Translations under genes and position numbers: made by a program
Notes under the pieces: model-generated
Database searches by the model: none
Told to the model about the DNA's origin: nothing
Seen by the model: only the letters and a program-made list of their open reading frames with translations
Shown here: one piece after another, positions 16,874 through 25,459 of the stretch
Numbering within the stretch: position 1 is the first letter of the stretch
Layout of the letters: the number at the start of each line of letters is the position of its first letter
Assembly (NCBI RefSeq): GCF_009826895.1
Contig: NZ_WUMV01000003.1
Span: 699,501-763,500 of the forward strand
DNA length: 64,000 bases
Direction of reading: 5' to 3'
Origin: Stappia sediminis
GTDB lineage: Bacteria; Pseudomonadota; Alphaproteobacteria; Rhizobiales; Stappiaceae

Positions 16874-17928
16874 GCATGTCGAAATCTTGCTCTCGGTCAG
16901 GCCGCATCGCGGCGACCGTTCTTGCATTGTTGGTGGCTGCGATTGTTGTGGTTCCTGCCGTTGCCGCGCCGTCGCCCTTCGGCGTCGGCCTGCCCGAGCC
17001 GAATGCGGCTCCCTCCGGGCCGTTCGCTTCCTTCTTCGCCTGGGTCGCGGCAGAGCAAAGCGCGTTTTATCGCTCCCTTCAGGACGCGATAAAGCAGCTC
17101 AAGGAACAGGGAAGCGCAGGTTGGTGGCTCGTCGGGCTTTCCTTTGCCTATGGCGTTTTTCATGCGGCCGGACCGGGTCACGGCAAGGCGATTATCTCTT
17201 CCTATGTGCTGGCGAACGAGGAAACCGTCAGGCGCGGCATCGTCTTGTCCTTCGCGTCCGCCCTGGCGCAGGCGGTAACGGCCGTCGTGCTCATCGGTGT
17301 CGCGGCGATCCTGCTAAACATGACGTCGATCGCGATTACCGAGACGACGCGCTGGTTCGAGCTGGGTTCCTATCTCGCGGTGATGCTCATCGGCGCATGG
17401 CTGTTGTGGCTCAAGGCGTTCCGTCCGCTGGTCGCCGGTGCAAGGCCACACTCGCTCGGTGCGGGTGCCGCGCTCTCGGAGGGCCACTCGCATTATCATG
17501 AGCACGATGACGTCGGACCTCATCACCACCATCATCATTCAGCGGAAGAAGTCTGCCCCTCCTGCGGACATTCGCACGCGCCGGATCCGGGCCAGCTCCA
17601 AGGTAAAATGTCGCTCGGCAAGGCCTGGTCGGTCATTGTCGCGGTCGGCCTCAGGCCCTGCACCGGCGCGCTCGTCGTTCTCGTTTTCGCGCTGGCCCAG
17701 GGCTTGGTCTGGGCGGGTATTCTTTCAACCTTCGCCATGGCGCTCGGCACCGGCATAACGGTTGCCGTGCTTGCCAGCATGGCCGTAGGGGCAAAAGGCA
17801 TTGCCCTGAAATTTTTCGGCGAAGGCACGGCATTCCAGCGTGTTCACCGGGCGATAGAGATAATGGGTGCCGCGCTTGTCTTCCTTCTTGGCGCGACGCT
17901 GTTCATCGCAGCCGCCGGCTGGGGATAG
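16864..17928 (+). CDS. NicO/RcnA-type nickel/cobalt transporter
   Basis: Membrane protein of 354 aa. Motifs YGVFHAAGPGHGKAIISSY and VGLRPCTGALVVLVFALAQG are diagnostic of the NicO/RcnA family. Six or more membrane segments enclose a cytoplasm/periplasm loop (about 198-245) with many His residues and a CPSCGHSH motif, a metal-binding region. Family members export or import Ni/Co. Overlap with the DUF1007 gene shows co-translation. The convergent neighbour is a cobalt-type nitrile hydratase operon, so control of cobalt supply is a plausible role. Direction of transport cannot be read from sequence. Confidence 0.88.
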   Translation: MQMSMSKSCSRSGRIAATVLALLVAAIVVVPAVAAPSPFGVGLPEPNAAPSGPFASFFAWVAAEQSAFYRSLQDAIKQLKEQGSAGWWLVGLSFAYGVFHAAGPGHGKAIISSYVLANEETVRRGIVLSFASALAQAVTAVVLIGVAAILLNMTSIAITETTRWFELGSYLAVMLIGAWLLWLKAFRPLVAGARPHSLGAGAALSEGHSHYHEHDDVGPHHHHHHSAEEVCPSCGHSHAPDPGQLQGKMSLGKAWSVIVAVGLRPCTGALVVLVFALAQGLVWAGILSTFAMALGTGITVAVLASMAVGAKGIALKFFGEGTAFQRVHRAIEIMGAALVFLLGATLFIAAAGWG

Positions 17929-17946
17929 GTCTGGAGGATTGCGGGC

Positions 17947-18330
17947 TCAGGCGGGGGCGACCGGCGTCCCGTCGCGCCCGAGTTCGATGGGCTCTCCGTG
18001 CGGCGTTGCCTTCGCCGCTCGGTCCCATGCGTCCTTTCGCGCAAGCAGTCTTTCGCGCGCGGTGACCTGCTTGTCTGTGACGATCTTTTCCAGCGCCGCA
18101 AGCCAGTGCAGATAGTAGGTTTGCCCAAGGTCGGGATCGCCGTTGGCTTGCGCTGCGCGGATCTCCGCTCCCAGCGTGCGGACCCACTCGCCCCATTCGA
18201 ATACGCCGGCTTCGTTCAGTTTGACCGCCATAGCGAAGGCGCGGGCTTCCCATGGCTCGCGAAAGACGGGTGAATCGTCACGGACCGGTATGTCCGGCAG
18301 CGCCGAAAGGTCGACGTCAGCGTGGTTCAA
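17947..18330 (-). CDS. Nitrile hydratase accessory (activator/metal-insertion) protein
   Basis: Protein of 127 aa resembling the p14K/NhlE-type helpers that deliver cobalt to the alpha subunit of nitrile hydratase, and itself related to the beta subunit N-terminus: 'PVFREPWEARAFAMAVKLNEAGVFEWGEWVRTL' and 'YYLHWLAALEKIV' mirror beta. Start assigned to a TTG at 18330 with GGGAG seven bases upstream, overlapping the beta gene by 14 bp. An ATG 41 codons further up would read through the beta subunit end and lacks homology. Third gene of the operon. Confidence 0.83.
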   Translation of the reverse strand: MNHADVDLSALPDIPVRDDSPVFREPWEARAFAMAVKLNEAGVFEWGEWVRTLGAEIRAAQANGDPDLGQTYYLHWLAALEKIVTDKQVTARERLLARKDAWDRAAKATPHGEPIELGRDGTPVAPA

Positions 18331-18976
18331 GGTATGGCTCCCAAAGGTCGGCGCGTATTGTAAGAGAAGGGTCGCTGTCCGCGCCCCAGATATCGGTTCC
18401 CTTGAAGGCAACGGAATAAAGCCATTTCGGCGCTTCGCCCTGGCCTGCGGCATTACTGTCGGGGAAGACGTGGCAGCCTTGAACCGCCTCGATCGTGCCG
18501 GGCCGCCCGCGCACGTAGCGCGGAATGCGCGTATGGCCCGTCGGGTTCATGTTTATTGCCGTGACCCGGTCGCCAGCCGCGAATTTCGCGGGTGCTTCCG
18601 GTTCGCGATTAACGGGGCCGCCACGCTTCAGGGCCGCTGCGACATCCTCGCCCTTGAGCACACGTTTGACGGGCCGGCTTTCATGCAGGCTGCGTCCCGC
18701 TTCGATCTCGTCCGGCTGAACGAGACCGTGGTCCGCAAGGATCTGTTCAAGCGCGGCAAGCCAGATCTCGAAGTAGCTCAAGTTGAGATATTGCCGAGGC
18801 GGCAGGCTCTCGCGCTTGCGGCGCGATTCGTCGAGGCTCCATTCTCCGGTAGCCCCCATGGCGAGCGTTATGGCGAAGGCCCGGCGCTCCCATTCCTCGT
18901 GGAAGCGCGGCTCGTTTTCTTCCGCCACCACGGGGCCGAAGCCCATCATCCCGCCAAGGTCGTGCGCGCCGTTCAT
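18317..18976 (-). CDS. nthB: Nitrile hydratase subunit beta
   Basis: Beta subunit, 219 aa, of the cytosolic enzyme that hydrates nitriles to amides. N-terminal [16 protein letters not shown] is the family signature. The C-terminal SH3-like domain contains '[42 protein letters not shown]', a very conserved segment. Overlaps the alpha gene by 4 bp (ATGA type) and the accessory gene by 14 bp, the standard alpha-beta-activator order. Confidence 0.94.
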   Translation of the reverse strand: MNGAHDLGGMMGFGPVVAEENEPRFHEEWERRAFAITLAMGATGEWSLDESRRKRESLPPRQYLNLSYFEIWLAALEQILADHGLVQPDEIEAGRSLHESRPVKRVLKGEDVAAALKRGGPVNREPEAPAKFAAGDRVTAINMNPTGHTRIPRYVRGRPGTIEAVQGCHVFPDSNAAGQGEAPKWLYSVAFKGTDIWGADSDPSLTIRADLWEPYLEPR

Positions 18977-19620
18977 TCCGCCACCTCCTGAAGCTCGCCC
19001 GGCGAAAGGGCAAGGCCGGTGCCTATCATGCTGTCGCGGGTGATGAGGCGCGCAAGGTCTTCCTCGCTCCAGCCATCCGTTCCTTCAGGGCGCCTTGGAA
19101 TGACGAGATAGCGTACCTCGGCGGTGGAATCCCAAACGCAGATTTCCGTTTCTTCGGGCAATTCGACCCCGAAATCGTGGAGAACGCCGCGCGGGTCGCG
19201 CACAGCCTTGGAGCGATAGGGCGCGGATTTGTACCAGACGGGCGGCAGCCCGAGGACCGTCCACGGATAACAGGAGCACAATGTGCATACGACGATATTG
19301 TGCTTTTCCGGAGTGTTTCTGAGCGCCACCATGTGTTCGCCCTGCCGGCCGATATAACCGAGTGACGAAATTGCCGCTGTCGCATCCTCAAACAGCCAGT
19401 TGGCAAAGTCTTCATCGCTCCACGCTTTCGCTACGACATGCGCTCCGTTGCGGGGGCCGACCCTGGTTTCATAGGTCTCGATCAATTCATCGAGAGCCGC
19501 AGGGTCCACATATCCCTTTTCGACGAGAATGGACTCAAGCGCGCGAACCCGGAGCTCCGTATCTGTGAGTTCCGAGGTCTCGTGATTGTGGCCGATTGCA
19601 TGGTCGTACGAATGGCTCAT
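18973..19620 (-). CDS. nthA: Nitrile hydratase subunit alpha, cobalt type
   Basis: Catalytic subunit, 215 aa. The metal site is [10 protein letters not shown] with Cys112, Cys115 and Cys117; the C-T-L-C-S-C-Y form marks cobalt-type enzymes, while iron-type ones read C-S-L-C-S-C-T. Two of these cysteines are oxidised to sulfinic/sulfenic acid in known enzymes. The N-terminus has an extra His-rich stretch ([12 protein letters not shown]). First gene of the operon; a palindromic element lies about 190 bp upstream. The opposing NicO-type transporter and the CobW gene suggest organised cobalt handling. Confidence 0.95.
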   Translation of the reverse strand: MSHSYDHAIGHNHETSELTDTELRVRALESILVEKGYVDPAALDELIETYETRVGPRNGAHVVAKAWSDEDFANWLFEDATAAISSLGYIGRQGEHMVALRNTPEKHNIVVCTLCSCYPWTVLGLPPVWYKSAPYRSKAVRDPRGVLHDFGVELPEETEICVWDSTAEVRYLVIPRRPEGTDGWSEEDLARLITRDSMIGTGLALSPGELQEVAE

Positions 19621-20059
19621 GACCGGTTTCCTGCCCTTTGCGATGCTTCGGCGCGGATCGCCTTCGGTTTCTTGTCGCCGGGATGCTACCTCCCGGACAA
19701 GAGGACATAAAGGGCTTTGGGCGTGGTTGGCTCGACGCTGAAGCGCCCGGTTCGCCGACTTCGTGGGCTTGCAAATTCGTCATACAATAAAAACCCTTAT
19801 ATGCCGTTGCGTAATAAGTTGCGTTACGCAAGGTTGGATGCGGAAAACTGGTCTAAATTTAATACCACTGGCCCTCGTTGCGATTGCGAACTGGCGAAAG
19901 CTCGTATATCACCCGATAAGCGCTCGCTTCGGATTCCGGCCCCGGCATTAGCCTAAAGACTAAGGGGTGAAATTCCGGTGCGTCGCCTAGACACACGAAG
20001 CCTGAGGTGCAACTGTCTGCGCCGTCGGGCACTCACGACCGTGTTGGGAGGTAAAATAC
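19621..20059. other. 439 bp intergenic region between nitrile hydratase and TRAP operons
   Basis: Divergent control region with lower GC at 19780-19880 and no gene that I can support. It contains the TTGCGTAA/TTACGCAA element listed separately. Close to dctP there is a possible leader RNA: AGACA at 19989-19993 can pair with TGTCT at 20014-20018, and a GGGAGG ribosome site precedes the ATG. I compared the words here with cobalamin, SAM-II and ykkC consensus patterns and found no convincing match. Confidence 0.5.
19807..19831. promoter_or_regulatory. Palindromic operator candidate, TTGCGTAA/TTACGCAA
   Basis: TTGCGTAA at 19807-19814 and its exact complement TTACGCAA at 19824-19831 form an inverted repeat with 9 bp between. 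A third TTGCG half-site at 19819 makes a tighter palindrome TTGCGTTACGCAA with the right arm. It lies between the divergent nitrile hydratase and TRAP operons, so it could control either or both. Regulator unknown. Confidence 0.45.
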
Positions 20060-21160
20060 ATGGATCGTCGTTCATTCCTGAAAAAGGCCGGTGTCGGAGC
20101 CGGCGCGACTGCCGCTGCCGCCACGCTGGCCGCTCCGGCTATCGCGCAGTCCAGTACGGACATGGTGATCGTCTCCACCTGGCCGCGCGATTTCCCGGGC
20201 CTCGGCATCAGCGCTCAGCGCCTTGCGGCCCGTATCGGGGAGCTCACGGAAGGCCGTATCGCGGTTCAGTACTTCGCTGCCGGCGAGCGCGTCGGCGCCT
20301 TCGATTCCTTTGACGAAGTGGCTTCCGGCAACGCGCAGGGCTACATCGGCGCCGATTACTACTGGAAGGGCAAGCACCCGGCCTGGGCATACTTCACGGC
20401 CGTTCCCTTCGGCCTGACCTATGCCGAGTTCGACGCCTGGATCAAATATGGCGGCGGCCAGGAGCTTTGGGACGAAGTTGCCGACCAGTTCGGTCTCAAG
20501 AACTTCAATGCCGGCAACACCGGCGTGCAGATGGGCGGCTGGTTCAACAAGGAAATCGAGACCGCTGACGACCTCAAGGGTCTGAAGATGCGTATTCCGG
20601 GCCTCGGCGGCGACGTGATGGCAAAGCTCGGCGCCTCTCCGGTTTCCCTGCCGGGCGGCCAGATCTACGAGAACCTGATCTCCGGCGCCGTCGACGCGAC
20701 AGAGTGGGTCGGACCGTACAACGACTACTTCATGAAGTTCTACGAAGCCGCGAAGTACTACTACTATCCGGGCTTCCACGAGCCGGGCTCCGCGCTTGCG
20801 CTTGGCATGAACAAGTCCTGGTTCACCTCGCTGTCGAAGACCGACCAGATGATCATCGAAGCGGCGTGTAACGAGGAAAACGCCCGTCAGATGGCCGAGA
20901 CCAACGCCGAGAACGGCCGCTATCTCGACAAGCTCATCAACGAGCATGGCGTCGAGCTGCGCAAGTTCTCCGACGAGGTCTACGACGCTTTCGGCGAAGC
21001 TTCGGAAGAGGTTTTCGCGGAAACCCGCGAGCACAGCGATCTGACCAACCGCGTGCACGAGAGCTTCGCGAAATCGCGCTCCGAGATCGGCCGCTGGATG
21101 CTGCTCGCCGATACCGGCTACACGCAGCAGCGTAACCGCGTGCTCGGCATCACGGTTTAA
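20060..21160 (+). CDS. dctP: TRAP transporter substrate-binding protein (TakP/DctP family)
   Basis: Periplasmic solute receptor of 366 aa. The N-terminus MDRRSFLKKAGVGAGATAAAATLAAPAIAQ is a twin-arginine-type signal (RRSFLKK) with AxA-like cleavage. The mature protein has TRAP features including GGWFNKEIETADDLKGLKMRIPGLGG, with the Arg that binds substrate carboxylate, and 'DATEWVGPYNDY', typical of the TakP branch that binds 2-oxo acids (pyruvate, 2-oxobutyrate) in characterised examples. A strong GGGAGG ribosome site precedes the ATG. It is followed by a hairpin and then the enlarged membrane subunits. Confidence 0.9.
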   Translation: MDRRSFLKKAGVGAGATAAAATLAAPAIAQSSTDMVIVSTWPRDFPGLGISAQRLAARIGELTEGRIAVQYFAAGERVGAFDSFDEVASGNAQGYIGADYYWKGKHPAWAYFTAVPFGLTYAEFDAWIKYGGGQELWDEVADQFGLKNFNAGNTGVQMGGWFNKEIETADDLKGLKMRIPGLGGDVMAKLGASPVSLPGGQIYENLISGAVDATEWVGPYNDYFMKFYEAAKYYYYPGFHEPGSALALGMNKSWFTSLSKTDQMIIEAACNEENARQMAETNAENGRYLDKLINEHGVELRKFSDEVYDAFGEASEEVFAETREHSDLTNRVHESFAKSRSEIGRWMLLADTGYTQQRNRVLGITV

Positions 21161-21180
21161 GCGCGCGATCGAAACGGTGT

Positions 21181-21204
21181 GGGACGGGGCATCAGCTCCG
21201 TCCC
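21181..21204 (+). other. Intercistronic hairpin between dctP and dctQ
   Basis: GGGACGGGGC and GCTCCGTCCC form a 10 bp stem (one G-U pair) around an ATCA loop in the 173 bp gap. There is no T-run. Such hairpins between a binding-protein gene and membrane genes commonly stabilise the upstream message and lower expression of the downstream genes. Confidence 0.5.
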
Positions 21205-21333
21205 CGCCTTGTCCGTGCCCGCGGATGGCGCCCGGTGCAGCCCGCTACGCCCGCCCTTCCGCCGGCTTTCCCGGATGTGCCGGATTATTGCGGCCTTAAA
21301 GCCGCGCGTTTTCCCAACTCGGAATGATACGCG

Positions 21334-22296
21334 ATGCTCGTTCGCTTGTTCAGTTGGATGATGCTGGCGGTACTCGCCGCATTCCTCTTCAACAACTATC
21401 TGAATTTCTGGCAGGGCTTTCCAGGTGCCGGAGCCGCCTTCGGCGCACAGGCCCACGGCGGCGCCTCGCCGTCTCTGGCCTGGCTGCAGGTTGGCCTTTA
21501 TGCGTTGGGTATCGTGCTTGCCGTGTTTTACGTCATGCGCAGCAAGGACGCCCCCTTGCGCCCCGACAGCAAGCGTATCACCGACATCAATACCTTCATC
21601 ATCCGGGCGGCCTTCTGGGCCGTCCTGATTGTCGGCCTTGCCGACATGACGATTTCCTTCCTGCGCGTGGAAGGACTTCTGGATCAGCTCGTCGGGCATC
21701 AGCTAGCGTCCGATCTCGGGCGCTCGCAATATCGCGGCGCTTATGTGCACATGCCGCTGATCGCGCTTTCGGTGGCCATCGCGGCGTTTACGCGCACGCT
21801 GGGGTTTCCCTGGCTTGCGCTTCTGGTGGTGGTCGCGGAGCTCCTCATCGTCGTCGGACGTTTCATCTTCTCCTACGAGCAGGCCTTCATGGCCGACCTT
21901 GTGCGCTTTTGGTACGCGGCGCTCTTCCTCTTCGCCAGCGCCTATACGCTGGTGGAAGAGGGGCACGTGCGCGTCGACGTGTTCTACTCCGGCTTTTCGT
22001 CGAAGCTTAAGGGCTATGTGAACGCGATCGGCTCGATCCTGCTCGGCATGACCTTCTGCTGGACCATCCTCATCATCGGCATGGCGGGCCGGAACAACAT
22101 CATCAACAGCCCGCTCTTGTCCTACGAGGTGACGCAGTCCGGCTTCGGCCTTTTCGTCAAGTACCTGATGGCGGGCTTCCTCGCCGTCTTCGCCGCAACC
22201 ATGCTCATCCAGTTCGTGAGTTATCTGCTCGACGCCGTCGCCGACATCCGCGAGGAGCCGGGCGGGCGCGAACACGAAGCCCCGCACGTAAGCTAG
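21334..22296 (+). CDS. dctQ: TRAP transporter small membrane subunit, enlarged DctQ
   Basis: Inner-membrane subunit of 320 aa, roughly twice the usual DctQ length. The C-terminal half carries the DctQ core (RFWYAALFLFASAYTLVEEGHVRVDVFYSGFSSKLKGYVN, with the conserved E-x-H-V-R-V-D). The N-terminal half adds about four hydrophobic segments and a short loop rich in Gly and Ala (QGFPGAGAAFGAQAHGG). Follows dctP after a hairpin and precedes dctM by 18 bp. Confidence 0.85.
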   Translation: MLVRLFSWMMLAVLAAFLFNNYLNFWQGFPGAGAAFGAQAHGGASPSLAWLQVGLYALGIVLAVFYVMRSKDAPLRPDSKRITDINTFIIRAAFWAVLIVGLADMTISFLRVEGLLDQLVGHQLASDLGRSQYRGAYVHMPLIALSVAIAAFTRTLGFPWLALLVVVAELLIVVGRFIFSYEQAFMADLVRFWYAALFLFASAYTLVEEGHVRVDVFYSGFSSKLKGYVNAIGSILLGMTFCWTILIIGMAGRNNIINSPLLSYEVTQSGFGLFVKYLMAGFLAVFAATMLIQFVSYLLDAVADIREEPGGREHEAPHVS

Positions 22297-22314
22297 TCCG
22301 ACGAGATCGCCCAG

Positions 22315-24978
22315 ATGGAACTTTTTTTCCTCATACTTCTCATCGCCATCATGGCCTTCGCGCTGGGCTCCGGTTTCCCGGTGGCCTTCGCGCTTCCCGG
22401 CTCGGCCATCATCACGATCGCGATCGCGGCAGCTTCCGGCTACCTCTTCGGCGGAAGTCCCGATGCCTACTTCGCGCAAGGCGGGCCGGTTCAATGGCTG
22501 AGCGCGGGCGTCACCAACTTCCGGGGCGTCTATTGGGAGGCGGAGCGAGATACGCTGATCGCCATCCCGCTCTTCGTCTTCATGGGCATCATGCTGCAGC
22601 GCTCGAAGATCGCCGAGGACCTGCTGGTCACCATGGCGCAGCTCTTCGGGCCCATTCCCGGCGGTCTCGGCATTTCGGTCGTCTTCGTCGGCGCCCTGCT
22701 TGCCGCCACCACGGGCATCGTCGGCGCGACGGTCGTTGCGATGGGCCTCATTTCGCTGCCGGCCATGTTGCGCAACAACTACTCGGTGCCGCTCGCAACC
22801 GGCACGATCGCGGCGTCCGGCACGCTTGGCCAGATCATCCCGCCGTCGATCGTCCTCATCATCTTGGCCGACCAGCTTGCAAGCGCCGTCGACCAGGCAG
22901 GAACGATCCGCCAGACGCTCTTCAAGAATTCGACCGGCGAACTCACCATGCCGTCGGATTTCGCGGTGACGTCGACCAGCGCCGGTGAAATGTTCCTTGG
23001 CGCCTTCCTGCCGGGCCTGGTGCTCGTCGGGCTTTATATGCTCTTCATTCTGGGCTTTGCTCTCGTTAAGCCGAGCGCCGCTCCGGCGGTCCATCGAGAA
23101 GGAAAGTTCGACCGCGCGTTCTTGGGCAAGGTGGTGCTCACGCTGGTGCCGCCGCTCGCGCTGATCATCCTTGTGCTCGGCTCCATCATCGCCGGCATCG
23201 CTACGGTCAACCAGGCCGGCGCCATCGGGGCTGTCGGTGCCATGGTCATGGCGGGATACCGGCTGCGTGAAGGCAAGCGCGGGGCATATTCGCCGGCGAT
23301 CATCGCCATCCTGGCACTTCTCGCCATTGGCGTCGTTTCCAGCTACTTCGATCTCAACATCCGCCGCATTCACTCGAGCCAGGATGTGCTCGGCATCGTG
23401 CTGGCGGTGATCGCCGTATCCTTGCTCCTTATCGCGATTTTCTGGAGCGGGTGGCGGACGCTGAAATTCGAGAACACGCTGCGCGGCGTGATGATCGAAA
23501 CCGCGAAGACCTCTTCGCTCGTCTTCATCATTCTGATCGGCGCGGCGATGCTTACGTCGGCGTTCCGCGCGTTCGGCGGCGAGGAACTGGTGAAGGACTT
23601 CCTCCAGGGCCTGCCCGGCGGTTTCTGGTCCCAGTTCATCATCGTGATGCTGGTGATCTTCATCCTCGGCTTCTTTCTCGACTTCATCGAGATTGCCGTG
23701 GTCGTGGTGCCGATCGTCGCGCCCATCCTGCTGGCCGACCCGGAGGCCAATATCACCGCCGTCTGGCTCGGCGTCATGATCGGCCTGAACATCCAGACGT
23801 CCTTCCTGACGCCGCCTTTCGGTTTCGCGCTGTTTTACCTGCGCGGAGTGGCGCCCGCCATCGTCAAGACGCTGGACATCTATAAGGGCGTGATCGCCTT
23901 TATCATCCTCCAGCTCGTCGCTCTCGGCATAGTCGGCTATACGCCGCAGCTGGTGAACTACCTGCCGAACCGCGCGTCGCTGCTTTCGGAAACGGCGCCT
24001 CCGCCGCAAAATCCGGTGCTGCAGTATTGCATCGAGGAATATGTTGCCGAGAAATTCGCCGATGACGGCGACACCATTCTGGCGGCGATTTCGAAGATGA
24101 AGGCAGCCGACCTCGGTTATCTGCCCGAGGGCCTTCGTGATGATTTCGCGGAAGGGCTGGAGAAGGCCGAACAGGCGATCCCGCTCATGAACGATATTAC
24201 CGCCGCGGAGCAGGCGGTGGAGCAGGCGTCGGGTCCTTATCGTCCGCTCCATCGACAGGTTCGCGGGTTGGAGCGTGATGCACGCCGTATCGACGCTGAG
24301 ATCGAGGAGCTGCGCGTTATCGTGCAGCGCTCTGGACCTAACGGCATTTATTCCGAAGCGCGGGGTGAACGGGCGGCGAAGCGTATCGAGGACCTGACGG
24401 TCGAGCGAGACGCCCTGCTTGCGCAAATCCCGGCCGACTGGGAGGAGCGCCACAAGGCGTTCGCGGAAATTCAGCGCGCGGAAAACACCGCCCGCCTGAA
24501 GTACCGCCGCAACGCCGACGATGCCTATGAGCCGCTCGCGGAAACGAAGAAGGTGATTGCCGACCTTGCTGCCCTCCAGGACCTGGAAGATGAACTGCGC
24601 GGCCTGACGAACGACCTGGAATCGATGGATGCGCCAGTCTTCGTCGAACGTTCGGCGGAAGTCCGCTCGTTGTTCAACCCGGTCGAGGGTGCATCGGACA
24701 TCCGGTCGGCGATCAACGACGCGCGCAAGGCCATGCGTCAGGACGAGCCGGACAAGGCCGCAGCCATGGCGGGAATCGCCGAAGCCGTCGCGTTGTTCGA
24801 GCGGGAAGTCGAGTGGCGTTCGCGCGCCCAAGCCGAACTTCTCCCGGCGATCGAGGCGTATGATGCTGCAGTGGCCGATACCATCGGCCTGCGCAGCCAG
24901 CCGCGCCTGCCGCGCGATGTGGCGCTCTCCGTTGCGGCCTGCAATTCGTCGCACCGCGACATATCGCTCAATTTCTGA
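22315..24978 (+). CDS. dctM: TRAP transporter large membrane subunit with long coiled-coil C-terminal tail
   Basis: DctM-type permease of 887 aa against the usual 430 or so. Residues 1-550 are the transport domain: 'ALPLFVFMG'-like IPLFVFMGIML, GASGTLGQIIPPSIVLI-type 'AASGTLGQIIPPSIVLI', and LNIQTSFLTPPFGFALFYLRGVAP. A mid-domain insertion (about 320-385) adds two membrane segments. Residues about 551-887 are soluble and rich in Glu, Ala, Arg and Leu, with heptad-like helices (e.g. LERDARRIDAEIEELRVI) expected to be coiled coil on the cytoplasmic side. A strong terminator follows. The tail's job is unknown; it may connect the transporter to a cytosolic or structural partner. Confidence 0.88.
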   Translation: MELFFLILLIAIMAFALGSGFPVAFALPGSAIITIAIAAASGYLFGGSPDAYFAQGGPVQWLSAGVTNFRGVYWEAERDTLIAIPLFVFMGIMLQRSKIAEDLLVTMAQLFGPIPGGLGISVVFVGALLAATTGIVGATVVAMGLISLPAMLRNNYSVPLATGTIAASGTLGQIIPPSIVLIILADQLASAVDQAGTIRQTLFKNSTGELTMPSDFAVTSTSAGEMFLGAFLPGLVLVGLYMLFILGFALVKPSAAPAVHREGKFDRAFLGKVVLTLVPPLALIILVLGSIIAGIATVNQAGAIGAVGAMVMAGYRLREGKRGAYSPAIIAILALLAIGVVSSYFDLNIRRIHSSQDVLGIVLAVIAVSLLLIAIFWSGWRTLKFENTLRGVMIETAKTSSLVFIILIGAAMLTSAFRAFGGEELVKDFLQGLPGGFWSQFIIVMLVIFILGFFLDFIEIAVVVVPIVAPILLADPEANITAVWLGVMIGLNIQTSFLTPPFGFALFYLRGVAPAIVKTLDIYKGVIAFIILQLVALGIVGYTPQLVNYLPNRASLLSETAPPPQNPVLQYCIEEYVAEKFADDGDTILAAISKMKAADLGYLPEGLRDDFAEGLEKAEQAIPLMNDITAAEQAVEQASGPYRPLHRQVRGLERDARRIDAEIEELRVIVQRSGPNGIYSEARGERAAKRIEDLTVERDALLAQIPADWEERHKAFAEIQRAENTARLKYRRNADDAYEPLAETKKVIADLAALQDLEDELRGLTNDLESMDAPVFVERSAEVRSLFNPVEGASDIRSAINDARKAMRQDEPDKAAAMAGIAEAVALFEREVEWRSRAQAELLPAIEAYDAAVADTIGLRSQPRLPRDVALSVAACNSSHRDISLNF

Positions 24979-24991
24979 TTGTTGGAGCGAC

Positions 24992-25022
24992 AGCCGTCCC
25001 GGACTCATCCGGGACGGCTTCA
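24992..25022 (+). terminator. Rho-independent-type terminator after the first TRAP operon
   Basis: AGCCGTCCCGG and CCGGGACGGCT form a perfect 11 bp stem with an ACTCAT loop, followed by a short TT tail, 14 bp after the dctM stop. The T-run is short, but stem length and position support termination. Confidence 0.7.
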
Positions 25023-25459
25023 ATTCGGATCATGGTTTATTGCATAGGCGGGATTTTGCAGACGCCGGAACCTGTTAGCTCCCATCCAATGCGCATTGAG
25101 ATCGCTCGACAGCCCCTGCGCGACATGAAAACCTGGTAACCTCAATGGCTAGTACCGTTTATGCCGCCGGGCTCGGTACTGGTTTCGTGCGATCTGCATT
25201 GGCGGGTCATCCGTCAGTTAATTTTCGCGGCGACGGACGCTTAGCCTCTTAATCTCGTTGATGAATCCGGTCGCATTTTGTGCAAGGTAGTGGACTGGGC
25301 GAGTAGTCTCGAGCGGTTTTTCGCAGTTCTCCCGCAGGGTCGATTGCCTGTGGAGCAGTCGTAAAAATATTTTGCCTTGCCTTTTTCTTGACACTGGAAT
25401 CGATCATAGCGGATAAAACCGACGGTTGATTTCGCAGAGATTTTGGAGTGGCGAGCGCA
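25022..25459. other. 438 bp intergenic stretch between two TRAP operons
   Basis: No supportable gene. It contains an inverted repeat AGTACCG (25151-25157) / CGGTACT (25174-25180) with 16 nt between the arms, which could be an operator or hairpin, and a promoter-like sequence at 25388-25417. No dctP-like gene or fragment is present here, so the second TRAP pair has no receptor of its own in this window. Confidence 0.55.
25388..25417 (+). promoter_or_regulatory. Sigma-70-type promoter for the second TRAP pair
   Basis: TTGACA at 25388-25393 (within CTTGACA, the preferred alphaproteobacterial -35) is followed after 18 bp by GATAAA at 25412-25417, placed about 43 bp before the small-subunit start at 25460. 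Confidence 0.5.

Noticed and set aside
19950-20059. Cobalamin-type riboswitch suggested by GGGGTGAAATTCC before dctP
   Set aside because: The order and the conserved GCCACTG and AAGTCAGGA blocks are missing; the similarity is limited to a few words.
21703-25023. Antisense frame of 1106 codons opposite the TRAP membrane genes
   Set aside because: Rich in Arg, Asp, His and Gly repeats, the shadow of hydrophobic codons on the other strand; the plus strand carries clear TRAP motifs.
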